Assembly (NCBI GenBank): GCA_033283165.1
Contig: JAWMQL010000003.1
Coordinates: forward strand, 248,001 to 312,000
DNA: 64,000 nucleotides
Origin: JAWMQL01 sp033283165
GTDB lineage: Bacteria > Pseudomonadota > Gammaproteobacteria > Pseudomonadales > Halieaceae
Reading direction: 5' to 3'
Shown here: positions 51,702 through 60,623 of the stretch, piece after piece
Layout of the letters: each line of letters opens with the position of its first letter
How positions within the stretch are numbered: position 1 is the first letter of the stretch
Notes under the pieces: generated by a model
What the model was told of the DNA's origin: nothing
The model's input: only the letters and a program-made list of their open reading frames with translations
Databases searched by the model: none
Translations under genes and position numbers: made by a program

Positions 51702-52170
51702 CGCGATACCTCAAGGAACTCCATCAACTGGCAGCAGCTATCCACAAGACTCCGGCAGTCAGGATGATAATGTTTATATGTGCAGCAGGTTACCACTTCA
51801 CCGTCACGACAATGTGCCACATTACTGCCACCAGACACAGATAACCAGAGCGAAAGCTAAACCGTAAATCAAACTTAGGTTTGACGCCGAGGGAAGCATC
51901 AAGATACGACAACCCGTAGTGGCCAGACGCGCCGGGGCTTTTACTTTGGAGTAGATCAAAGTTAACTGTACCGATTATCTATTTACCATTGTCGGCGACC
52001 ACATTACCCTATTGCCATCTGGATTAGCTGGCTTACCAGACGCTTGGATGCACATCCGTATTCCAAGGCCTCAATCGCGGCACAGTGCAGGCTGGCGCTT
52101 GGCGAGCTACTCCTCAGCACCTTCGTCACAGTCTGCGTCTCGAACCAACGAAAGAGATGACAGCGAAATC
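51702..52170. other. 469-base divergent intergenic region
   Basis: This stretch between the MFS and GMC oxidoreductase genes is clearly more AT-rich than its surroundings and carries no convincing gene. An open frame continues upstream of the GMC start from 52012, but its residues do not resemble the family. The perfect palindrome at 51869-51884 lies in the middle. Promoters for both neighbours should be here. Confidence 0.6.
51869..51884. promoter_or_regulatory. Perfect 16-base dyad TCAAAC-TTAG-GTTTGA
   Basis: The six-base arms are exact complements around TTAG. The position between divergent transporter and dehydrogenase genes suits a regulator-binding site. No regulator gene lies next to it. 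Confidence 0.4.
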
Positions 52171-53796
52171 ATGACACCCAACAATTCGTTTGACTATATT
52201 ATCGTTGGCGCCGGTTCCGCCGGATGCGCCATAGCCCACCGCCTGACCACCAATCCCGACATCAATGTCCTGCTGCTTGAAGCCGGCGGCTCTGACATCA
52301 ACCCCTTTGTGGCTTCGCCGCTGGGCGAAACCGCCATGCTCGAGAGCAAGTGGGACTGGAATTTCCCCTCCGAGCCCGAGCCGATGTGCGGCAACAACAC
52401 CATGAAGCTGGCCCGTGGCAAGGTCCTGGGCGGCTCCTCCTCCATCAACGGCCAGTTGGCCTTCCGGGGACACCCGGAGGACTACAACGCATGGGAGCGG
52501 ATGGGCAACCCGGGCTGGAGCTATGAGAATGTATTGCCGCTGTTCAAGCGCATGGAGACCTACGAGGGGGGCGAAAGCGAGCAGCGCGGTGGCAGCGGAC
52601 CCTTGTCGGTTATCGATTCCACTCACTCCCACCCGTTATGGGACGCCTTTATCGAGTGCGGCAAGGAGTTGGGCTTTCGCGAGATCAAGGACTTCAACGC
52701 CGGTGACCTCGACGGTTTCGGTTACTGCCAGCACACCCACTACAAGTACCCCCTGCTGCGCTGCTCCTCTTCCTATGCCTACCTGCTGAAGGAGCGCCGC
52801 CGCCCCAACCTGACGATTGCCAAGCATTCAGAGGTGCAGAAACTCATTATAGAGGACGGCGTTACGCGCGGCGTGACTTACCGCCGCAAGGAGCAACTGC
52901 TGGAAGCACGCGCCAGCCGCGAGGTCATCCTCAGTGCCGGGGCGTACATGAGTTCCAAGCTGTTGCTGCTGTCCGGTATCGGGCCCAGGCAGGAAATTGA
53001 GTCGGTCGGCGTGCCCTGCATCCGGGATCTGCCCGGCGTGGGCAAGAACCTGAGCGACCAGATCGGCACCTTCGTACAGCATCACCTCAACCAGCCGATT
53101 TCCTACTTCAAATACACCAGGTTGCACAATCAGCTGCTGGGAGGGATGCAGTGGCTGTTCCTCGGGCGCGGCCCCCTCACCGTGTTTCCCATGAACTGCT
53201 CCGCTTTCCTGCGCTCGGAAGAAGGGTTGACGCAGCCCGACGTGCAGTTCTACATGTTTCCGGTGGGGGTCAACGCCTACAAGGACGACACCTACGATAC
53301 CAGGTTCCACGGTTTCAATATCCACTGGGGCAGGATCCATCCGGACTCCAAGGGCTCGGTCACGTTGCGCTCCAGCAATCCCGATGACAAACCCCGTATC
53401 GTGCACAACTTCTTCACGGACGAGAGAGACCGTGTCGTGAACCGCTGGGCCTTCCGCATGGCCCGTAAGATGATGGAAACCGATGCGCTGAAGCGGTTCA
53501 GCGCTGGCGAGGAAACGCCGGGCTACCCCTGTGAAGGCGACGAGGAAATCGACGAACTGACCAGCCGCTACTTCGCCAATCACTACCACTCCTCCGGCTC
53601 CAACAAGATGGGACCGGCGAGTGACGCCATGGCGGTTGTCGACCACGAGTTGAAAGTGCATGGAATCGGCGGGCTGCGCATTGCCGACGTGTCCATCATG
53701 CCGCGCCCGGTCAGTGGCGGCTTCAACATTCCCGCTACCATGATCGGCGAGAAGTGTTCCGACCTGGTCCTGGCAGACCACCAGAAGATCGGATGA
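52171..53796 (+). CDS. GMC family FAD oxidoreductase (choline dehydrogenase-like)
   Basis: This 541-residue flavoprotein starts FDYIIVGAGSAGCAIAHRLT (dinucleotide-binding fold) followed by LLLEAGG. GKVLGGSSSINGQLAFRG is GMC signature 1, SAGAYMSSKLLLLSGIGP is signature 2, and the active-site His lies in NHYHSSGSNKMGP. It oxidises an alcohol to an aldehyde or ketone. ATG at 52171 is chosen because the family N-terminus begins there; the ribosome site is weak. The TonB receptor gene follows after 191 bases on the same strand. The substrate may be a long-chain or cyclic alcohol. Confidence 0.94.
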   Translation: MTPNNSFDYIIVGAGSAGCAIAHRLTTNPDINVLLLEAGGSDINPFVASPLGETAMLESKWDWNFPSEPEPMCGNNTMKLARGKVLGGSSSINGQLAFRGHPEDYNAWERMGNPGWSYENVLPLFKRMETYEGGESEQRGGSGPLSVIDSTHSHPLWDAFIECGKELGFREIKDFNAGDLDGFGYCQHTHYKYPLLRCSSSYAYLLKERRRPNLTIAKHSEVQKLIIEDGVTRGVTYRRKEQLLEARASREVILSAGAYMSSKLLLLSGIGPRQEIESVGVPCIRDLPGVGKNLSDQIGTFVQHHLNQPISYFKYTRLHNQLLGGMQWLFLGRGPLTVFPMNCSAFLRSEEGLTQPDVQFYMFPVGVNAYKDDTYDTRFHGFNIHWGRIHPDSKGSVTLRSSNPDDKPRIVHNFFTDERDRVVNRWAFRMARKMMETDALKRFSAGEETPGYPCEGDEEIDELTSRYFANHYHSSGSNKMGPASDAMAVVDHELKVHGIGGLRIADVSIMPRPVSGGFNIPATMIGEKCSDLVLADHQKIG

Positions 53797-53987
53797 ATCG
53801 GGAGGACGCACCAAAACAGTGCCGCCGCCAACAGAGGGTCGCTTGCAGCCGCTTACTTCGCCAGCTCTAAAAGTATGCTTCAATAAACTCGGATATTAAG
53901 TCTCGAGCAGCTCTGTAATCTGGTTGCCTCCACCACTGACTGCCCGGTGTCGGTAAGTCAGCATAATGAACTAGTAGAGGCATCACG

Positions 53988-56546
53988 ATGGGGATAGAAA
54001 CCAGGTTCAAACGCAACATCCTGTCAGTAACTGTCGCAGCGGCGACAGCCGGGATGGTTCCGGCGCTGCCGGCCGTTGCGGAGAACACGATCGAGGAAGT
54101 GATGGTGACCGCCACCCGCCGGTCACAATCCGTTAACGAAATTCCGTACAACATTTCCGCGCAGACAGGCGAGGCGCTGGAGAAAGCCGGGATAACCGAC
54201 TTCACCAAGCTGGCGCGCTCGGTGCCGGGACTGACCTTTGTCGAATCGGGGCCGCGGGACAGCGGTCTCAACAGCGGATTGATCATTCGTGGACTCAATG
54301 TCGAGAGTTCCGGCAGCAAGGACCTGCTCTCCACTGCGGCACCCACGGTGTCCACCTACGTCGGTGAGACACCGATGTTCGTCAACCTGTTCCTGAAAGA
54401 CATTGAGCGCGTTGAAGTGCTGCGTGGCCCCCAGGGCACGCTGTACGGATCCGGTTCTCTGGGCGGCACCCTGCGCTTCATTCCGCGCAAGCCGGAGATG
54501 GGAGAGCTCATCGGCGAAATCTCGACCGAGGCGGGTTACACAGAGCACGCCTCCGGCGCCAATACCGATACCTACGGCATGTTGAACCTGCCTATCGGGG
54601 ACAACCTGGCGTTGCGCATCGTCGGTGGCTACGCCAAGAACAAGGGTTTCGTGGACGCGCATGGCCTGGTGAGCCAGGACGAAGACGGCTACCTCATCCC
54701 GGAACGGGGTGGCAACACCATTGACCCGGGCACAACCGGCTGGGGGGCACTCGGCTGTAATGCCTTCAGCGCGACCTCCAGCTACTGCACGGATTTCGCT
54801 TCACTCTCCGGTAACAAGCGCAAACCCCGGTTCCACAAGAAGTCGAACGTCAACGAGGATTCTGTAACGCACGCGCGGGCAGCGCTGGCCTGGGATATCA
54901 ACGAAAAGGTCAACGCGCTGGTCACCTACCAGTATCAGAAGGATGAAGTCGGCGGCCGCCAGGTGGTCAATCCCGACAACCCCGAGGCAGGCGAGTGGGC
55001 CTACAATGCCCACGTGCTGGAGGAACTGGAGCGCGAAGTTGACCTGCTGGCGCTGGATGTCGAGGCCGACCTGGGTTTCGCCACCCTCAGCGCGAACCTG
55101 TCCAAGTACAAGAACGAGGCTGACTACATTTCCGACCAGTCGGGTCTGTACGTCAACAACTTCTTTCACGCGACCGCCTATTACGCCAACATGCCCATGG
55201 ACGTCATCTGGGGCGACTACAGCCAGAAAGACGAGGGCGAGGTGGCCGAAATACGCCTGGTCTCCAACGGCGATGGCCGCGTGGATTATGTGCTGGGCGC
55301 CTTCTGGCTGAAGCAGGAATCCTCCGCGCTGCAGTTGGATGTGATACCACACGTCTATGAGATCACCGGCGAGTACCTGCAGCGATCCGTAAGCTACACG
55401 GCGGACGCGGTTCCGGTGCCGCCGCCGGCGTCCACCGGTTTCGGGCGGGACGATGCGTTCTTCCAGGAGGTGCAACCGGAATACGAGGACAAGGCGCTGT
55501 TTGGCGAGCTGACCTATCATATAACCGATGACTGGCAGGTAACGTTCGGGGCGCGGTTCTTTGACCAGACCTACAAGATCAAGAACGACCTGCTGTACCT
55601 CGCCTGCCAGTGTGAAACGACCGACCCGGACGATTTCATTCCGCCCCGGTTCGAGGGGCTGGGTTACAACGGCCGCTCTTCGAAACAGGACTTTGAGGAT
55701 GAGATTTTCAAGCTGAATACCTCGTATCAGATCTCAGAGTCGGGCATGGTGTACTTCACCTGGGCCGAAGGTTTCCGCCACGGCGGCGCCAACGCGATCA
55801 TCGAACGCTTCGGCGACGACCCGGAACTGGAGGGCGAATACGACTCGGACCTGGCGACCAACTGGGAAATCGGTGTCAAGGGAAGTGCTTTTGATTCCAG
55901 TCTGACGTATTCCGCGGCGCTGTTCTACGTGGACTGGGAAGACATGCAGTTCTTTACCCTGGCGTCCTCGTCCGGCGTACCCGTGGTCCTCAATGCAGAC
56001 GAGGCACGTACCCAGGGGGTGGAACTTGAAGCGACCTATTACCTGACCGACAACCTGGTCACCCGGCTCGGCTTCGCCTACACCGACGCAGAGGCCACCA
56101 AGGATACGGTACTACCGCAGATCGTCATAAACGACGGCGATCCGCTGCCCAACGTACCGGAACTGACCTTCAATCTGGGCTTCGAATATAACCATGTGGT
56201 GGGCGATGGCATGGAGGCGAGCTATCGGCTGGGTGTCGCCTATGTCGACGACGTGGAGACCGACTTCAACCCCGATGCGCCGAACTACACCCGGTCCGAC
56301 AGCTACACGATTGTGGACTTCTCCTCGACCCTGCGGATCAATGAAAGCTGGCAGCTCAACGTGTTCGTTGATAACCTGACCGACGAACGAGCACTGACCA
56401 ATGGTCGCTCGCCCAACTCCTGGAACGGCGCACCCTACTTCGCCGACAACACGGCGCCGTTGGCTTACCAGCAGAACGGTTATTACCAGTTCTCCAACGT
56501 CAACCGGCCGCGAACCGCCGGGATCGGGTTGAAATACAGCTTTTGA
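53988..56546 (+). CDS. TonB-dependent receptor
   Basis: This 852-residue receptor has a signal peptide (cleavage likely after AVA, about 31), then IEEVMVTATRRSQSVNEIP as TonB-box region. The plug has IERVEVLRGPQGTLYGSGSLGG and GTLRFIPRKPEM, and the barrel ends with IGLKYSF, a terminal Phe. It differs clearly from the receptor at 42626. Its stop is three bases before the start of a TPR-sulfotransferase gene, an arrangement known from other marine gammaproteobacteria. The ligand is unknown. Confidence 0.95.
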   Translation: MGIETRFKRNILSVTVAAATAGMVPALPAVAENTIEEVMVTATRRSQSVNEIPYNISAQTGEALEKAGITDFTKLARSVPGLTFVESGPRDSGLNSGLIIRGLNVESSGSKDLLSTAAPTVSTYVGETPMFVNLFLKDIERVEVLRGPQGTLYGSGSLGGTLRFIPRKPEMGELIGEISTEAGYTEHASGANTDTYGMLNLPIGDNLALRIVGGYAKNKGFVDAHGLVSQDEDGYLIPERGGNTIDPGTTGWGALGCNAFSATSSYCTDFASLSGNKRKPRFHKKSNVNEDSVTHARAALAWDINEKVNALVTYQYQKDEVGGRQVVNPDNPEAGEWAYNAHVLEELEREVDLLALDVEADLGFATLSANLSKYKNEADYISDQSGLYVNNFFHATAYYANMPMDVIWGDYSQKDEGEVAEIRLVSNGDGRVDYVLGAFWLKQESSALQLDVIPHVYEITGEYLQRSVSYTADAVPVPPPASTGFGRDDAFFQEVQPEYEDKALFGELTYHITDDWQVTFGARFFDQTYKIKNDLLYLACQCETTDPDDFIPPRFEGLGYNGRSSKQDFEDEIFKLNTSYQISESGMVYFTWAEGFRHGGANAIIERFGDDPELEGEYDSDLATNWEIGVKGSAFDSSLTYSAALFYVDWEDMQFFTLASSSGVPVVLNADEARTQGVELEATYYLTDNLVTRLGFAYTDAEATKDTVLPQIVINDGDPLPNVPELTFNLGFEYNHVVGDGMEASYRLGVAYVDDVETDFNPDAPNYTRSDSYTIVDFSSTLRINESWQLNVFVDNLTDERALTNGRSPNSWNGAPYFADNTAPLAYQQNGYYQFSNVNRPRTAGIGLKYSF

Positions 56547-56549
56547 CGA

Positions 56550-58130
56550 GTGCAGCAGAGTAAACAGTCACTGATAAACGCCATAGACCAGGCCCTGGAG
56601 CGCGATCAGGAAGAACGCGCCCTGGGCCTGGCGGTCTCCCTGGTCAAGGGCTACCCCGACCAGGCGGATGCGCAGCTGCTGTTCTCGCGAATCATGCTGG
56701 AGGCCGGCCGCAACAAGCTGGCACTGGACAGTGCGCGCAAGGCAATTGCACTGGATACTTCAGACTCACGCGCGATGATGCATCTGAGCAGCGTGTACTA
56801 CAAGTGCGGCTTTCTCGAGCAGGCGATCCAGGCCGCGATCAGGGCGGCGGAGCTGGTCGGTGACGACGGAGACGAACTCAGTACCCTGGGCGGTATTTTC
56901 TACAAGCTGGGTGAATACGAGCGCTCTATCGCGATGCACGAAAGCGCAGTCAAGCAGGACGAGAGCAATCACCTGTACTGGTACAACCTGGGAATCAGCG
57001 TGCAGGCCTCCGGCGACCTGGACCGGGGCGAACAGATTTTCCTGCGCGCGCTGGAACTGCAGCCGGACTTTGCCCGCGCCTACAGTTCCCTTGCGCGGAT
57101 CAGGAAGCAGACGCCAGACAAAAATCATATCCGGGAGATGGAGCGCCTGGTCGTCAGCAGCGAGGGCGATGTCGAGACGGCCATGCACCTGAGCTACGCC
57201 CTGGCCAAGGAGTACGAGGACATCGGCGATCATGCCAACGCCTTCGCTTTTCTGAAATCCGGTTCGGACATTCGCAGGCAGGGGCTTCAGTATGACGTCA
57301 GCAAGGACGTGGCCTTTGTCGAGCGCCTGATCCGTTGCTTTCCGCCGGGCTGCTTCGACGACTACCAGCAGGGCTACCGCAGTGCAGAGCCCATTTTCAT
57401 TGTCGGCATGCCCCGTTCAGGAACCACCCTGACTGAGCAGATTCTCGCCAGCCACAGCGATGTATTTGCAGCCGGCGAACTGCGCGATTTCGGCATGAAT
57501 CTCACCCTGCAAGCGGGCGACAAGCTGCCCGTGGAAATGTTGGACGATGATCGCATCAGGCGCCTGCTGGGCACCAATGCGGCCGGTCTGGGCGAGCGCT
57601 ACATTGATAAAACCCGTCCGCGCACGGGCCACACGGCCCACTTCATAGACAAACTGCCGCGCAACAGTCACTACCTGGGATTTATCCACTGGGCACTGCC
57701 GGAGGCGAAGATCATTCTGCTCGACCGCCACCCGGTGGACGTCTGCTTCAGTAACTACAAGGTCCTGTTCAAAAACGGCTACGAATACTCCTACCAGCTC
57801 GACGAACTGGCCGAGTATTACCTGTCCTACTGCAGGCTCATGGACCACTGGCAGCAGGTCATTCCGGCGGACCGGCTGTATCGCATTCGCTACGAAGACC
57901 TGGTCGCCGACCAGGAGCAACAATCCCGCGCACTGCTGGAATTCTGCGGACTGCCCTGGCAGGACCAGTGCCTGGAGTTCTACCGCAATCGTGAGGGGGT
58001 CACCACCGCGAGCCTGGCCCAGGTGCGCCAGCCCATTTATAACAGCGCGGTGGCCCGGTGGCGCAATTATGAACCATTCCTGCGCCCGTTAATTCAAAGG
58101 CTGGAAAATGCAGGACTGGACTGCAGCTGA
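56550..58130 (+). CDS. TPR-repeat sulfotransferase
   Basis: This 526-residue protein has an N-terminal helical tetratricopeptide region (about 1-200, with units like NHLYWYNLGISVQASGDLDR) and a C-terminal sulfotransferase domain. FIVGMPRSGTTLTEQIL at about 281-297 is the 5'-phosphosulfate loop that binds PAPS. Later LLDRHPVDVCFSNYK matches the 3'-phosphate motif. It would transfer sulfate to a hydroxyl or amine on a protein or small molecule; no signal peptide is present. The start is GTG three bases after the TonB receptor stop. The link between receptor and sulfotransferase is not understood. Confidence 0.9.
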   Translation: MQQSKQSLINAIDQALERDQEERALGLAVSLVKGYPDQADAQLLFSRIMLEAGRNKLALDSARKAIALDTSDSRAMMHLSSVYYKCGFLEQAIQAAIRAAELVGDDGDELSTLGGIFYKLGEYERSIAMHESAVKQDESNHLYWYNLGISVQASGDLDRGEQIFLRALELQPDFARAYSSLARIRKQTPDKNHIREMERLVVSSEGDVETAMHLSYALAKEYEDIGDHANAFAFLKSGSDIRRQGLQYDVSKDVAFVERLIRCFPPGCFDDYQQGYRSAEPIFIVGMPRSGTTLTEQILASHSDVFAAGELRDFGMNLTLQAGDKLPVEMLDDDRIRRLLGTNAAGLGERYIDKTRPRTGHTAHFIDKLPRNSHYLGFIHWALPEAKIILLDRHPVDVCFSNYKVLFKNGYEYSYQLDELAEYYLSYCRLMDHWQQVIPADRLYRIRYEDLVADQEQQSRALLEFCGLPWQDQCLEFYRNREGVTTASLAQVRQPIYNSAVARWRNYEPFLRPLIQRLENAGLDCS

Positions 58131-58139
58131 CGTGCAGCG

Positions 58140-59066
58140 CTATACGGCCTCACCCTGGCGATGAATGCGACGATTGACCCGGAGTAAATCCGCCAGGAAC
58201 AGCCGGGCCTGTTCGGTGAGGGAATTGCGCTGGCGGCTGATAACGCCATGGGGCGAATTGTAGGAGAAACCGGGGCCGTCGATCGGGCTCAGCTGGCCGC
58301 TGTCCACCCAGGGCTGCGCATAGCGGCTGGGAAGATAGCCGACATAATTACCACTGATCAGCATGGTCAGTTGTGCCTCCATGTCGAGCACCGTGGCGCG
58401 ACGGTTGAACGCGCCAAGGCGTTCGCAATCATCGATGGTGGAAAAACCGCGCACCGAGATCGGTGAGTCGGCGATATCCTGGCTGGTGTGTACCCCCTGT
58501 GCCCCAAACAGGGGATGACCCCGGCCGCAATACACCCGGTGTTCCTCATCGTACAGGGGGGTAAAGACAATGCCGCTGTAATGGGTGTTGAAAAATCCTA
58601 TGGCCACGTCGTACTTGCCCTCGAGTATGGCCCGCTCCAGGTCCTGTCGGTACTCCACGTACATGGATATGTGGACGCTGTTCTCGCGCTGGTTGAACTG
58701 CCTTACCGCGTCGCTGACCAGGTGGCTGCCCCCGGCGGTAATGGCGTCTTCGATGCCGATATGCAGTTTGCCGCCCAGGCCCGCCGACAGTGACTGGGAG
58801 ACCGAGGCGAAGCGCTCCAGGGAAGAGCGCAGCAGCAGCGCCTCTTCATAGATCAGCTTGCCCTCCTCGGTGAGGGCGAAACCCGCACGACCGCGCTGGC
58901 ACAGCTGCGTGCCCAGGCGATCTTCCAGTGATTTCATGTGTGCGCTGATGGTCGCAAGGCCGATGTTCAGGTCGGCCTGCGCAGCGGAGTAACCCCCCGA
59001 CTCCACGACTTTCATGAAGACGTAGAGCCAGCGCAGGTCGATATCTGAGATACGTCCAATGGGCAT
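58140..59066 (-). CDS. LysR family transcriptional regulator
   Basis: This 308-residue regulator has an N-terminal winged helix (SGGYSAAQADLNIGLATISAHMKSLEDRLGTQL at about 23-55) and an effector-binding domain with an EGKYDVAIGFFNTHYSG stretch. It is divergent from the 59349-64000 operon, and two perfect dyads lie in the shared upstream region. It is probably the activator or repressor of that operon, with the substrate or an intermediate as ligand. Confidence 0.92.
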   Translation of the reverse strand: MPIGRISDIDLRWLYVFMKVVESGGYSAAQADLNIGLATISAHMKSLEDRLGTQLCQRGRAGFALTEEGKLIYEEALLLRSSLERFASVSQSLSAGLGGKLHIGIEDAITAGGSHLVSDAVRQFNQRENSVHISMYVEYRQDLERAILEGKYDVAIGFFNTHYSGIVFTPLYDEEHRVYCGRGHPLFGAQGVHTSQDIADSPISVRGFSTIDDCERLGAFNRRATVLDMEAQLTMLISGNYVGYLPSRYAQPWVDSGQLSPIDGPGFSYNSPHGVISRQRNSLTEQARLFLADLLRVNRRIHRQGEAV

Positions 59067-59090
59067 GGCGCGCTATTCTCGTCCGGGCTT

Positions 59091-59112
59091 AATTCAAATT
59101 GAGTCTTGAATT
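59091..59112. promoter_or_regulatory. LysR-type box AATTCAA-N8-TTGAATT
   Basis: Seven-base arms are exact complements. The inner part contains the T-N11-A pattern typical of LysR-binding boxes. It lies 24 bases upstream of the LysR start codon, a usual place for autoregulation. Confidence 0.55.
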
Positions 59113-59131
59113 ATAGCGGCTATACTTCGAA

Positions 59132-59149
59132 CTTATCAATAGTGATAAG
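59132..59149. promoter_or_regulatory. Perfect dyad CTTATCA-ATAG-TGATAAG
   Basis: Seven-base arms pair exactly around ATAG. It lies 19 bases from the LysR-type box and about 200 bases before the next operon. It may be a second regulator site or part of the promoter. Confidence 0.45.
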
Positions 59150-59348
59150 TAATGAATGACAGGCTCGATTCTGAACAGAAGTTTGATCAGGACCTAAGTT
59201 AACTAAGAAAAAGTCTGATTTCAGCTACAGTAAGCCCTTGTTAGAGTGCTTGTTTCCCGATCTTTGGCCGCGGGAACGTATGCGTGAGCGGGACCAGCCG
59301 ACCAGGAACATCCCGCCAGACACCCGCTGATAGGAGAGCTTCATTGAC

Positions 59349-60608
59349 ATGGCAACCCGCCCGGACATTCGCATCGACCTGCAGCGCCTGATGGCTGATG
59401 TGCAGTCGCTGGCGGCTATCGGCGCCGTTGACGGCGAGGGTATTACGCGCAGCTCCTATTCCCCCGCCTACCAGCAGGCGGTGGAGTGGCTGGAGGAGCG
59501 GATGCGCGCCGCCGGCCTGACAACCCGGGTCGATGCCGTGGGCAACCTGATTGGCCGAATGGGCCCGGTGGACGGACCGGTGGTGATGACCGGTTCCCAC
59601 ATCGACACGGTCCGCAACGGCGGCCCGCTGGACGGCGCCCTGGGGGTGCTGGCCGGCCTGGAGGTCGCTCGGGTGCTGCGGGACCGCCAATGCACCCTGG
59701 ATGCGCCTTTCGAGGTGGTTGCCTTCATCGACGAGGAAGGCGTTTACCTCAGTTTATTGGGCTCCATGGCGCTCGCAGGCAGCCTGTCGGCGAAGGAACT
59801 GGAGCTGGCAGTGGATTCCCGGGGCCAGGGCCTGGGCGACGCGCTGCGCGAAAACGGATTCAACCCCGAGGCCTATCGCGAGGCGGCCTACCTCCCCGGC
59901 GCCATCGAGTGCTTCCTGGAATTGCACATCGAACAGGGCCCGGCTCTGGAAAACCTGGATCTGCAGATCGGGGTGGTGGACGGCATCGTCAGCCAGCGCA
60001 ACGTGGACTACCGCTTCTTCGGCCGGTCCAACCATGCCGGGACCACGCCCATGGACATGCGCCGGGATGCCCTGCGCGCCGCGGCGGAGTTCATCAGCGA
60101 AGCCTACCAGCTGCTCGAATTCTTCAGTACGCCCTCGACGCGAATGACCTTTGGCACCATCGCGGTCAAACCCAATGCCAGCAACGTCATTCCGCGGGAG
60201 GCAGCGGTCCGCCTGGACCAGCGCGACCTGGACGAGGATAACAGCCGCCGCCTGGCGCAGCGGGTGGCAGGACTGGCCGGCGAGATCGCCGCGCGGCACG
60301 ACCTGCGGGTAGAGATCGAGGAAAAATGTTTTAACCGTGCCGCCCTGATGGCGCCGGCCCTGATCGACGAGATTCGTGAGGCCGCCGGGCACCTGGGTTA
60401 CAGCAGCCGGGTCATGCCGTCCGGCGCGGGTCACGACGCCCAGGCCCTGGCCGCGGTCTGCGAGACGGGCATGATCTTCGTCCCCAGCGAGGGCGGACTC
60501 AGCCACCACCCGGACGAGTGGACAGCCCCCGAGGATCTGGAGCGTGGCGCGAACGTACTGCTTCATGTGCTGTGGAATCGGCTCACCGGCGCAGCGCAGA
60601 AGCAGTAA
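59349..60608 (+). CDS. Zn-dependent M20 amidohydrolase (N-carbamoyl amino acid/allantoate type)
   Basis: This 419-residue protein belongs to the hydantoinase/carbamoylase branch of M20. Metal-site segments are TGSHIDTVRNGGPLDGALGV, DEEGVYLSLLGSMAL and ELHIEQGPALE, and GRSNHAGTTPMDMRRDAL lies in the dimerisation domain. Such enzymes cleave a carbamoyl or ureido group from an amino acid, releasing ammonia and CO2. It opens an operon with a semialdehyde dehydrogenase, an aminotransferase and a transporter, which fits a ureido acid turned into an omega-amino acid. Confidence 0.92.
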   Translation: MATRPDIRIDLQRLMADVQSLAAIGAVDGEGITRSSYSPAYQQAVEWLEERMRAAGLTTRVDAVGNLIGRMGPVDGPVVMTGSHIDTVRNGGPLDGALGVLAGLEVARVLRDRQCTLDAPFEVVAFIDEEGVYLSLLGSMALAGSLSAKELELAVDSRGQGLGDALRENGFNPEAYREAAYLPGAIECFLELHIEQGPALENLDLQIGVVDGIVSQRNVDYRFFGRSNHAGTTPMDMRRDALRAAAEFISEAYQLLEFFSTPSTRMTFGTIAVKPNASNVIPREAAVRLDQRDLDEDNSRRLAQRVAGLAGEIAARHDLRVEIEEKCFNRAALMAPALIDEIREAAGHLGYSSRVMPSGAGHDAQALAAVCETGMIFVPSEGGLSHHPDEWTAPEDLERGANVLLHVLWNRLTGAAQKQ

Positions 60609-60623
60609 GCAAGGAGGTACTCA

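Noticed and set aside
53867..54355. Possible small minus-strand gene before the TonB receptor
   Set aside because: It overlaps the receptor signal peptide and plug, has no ribosome site that stands out and no recognisable domain.
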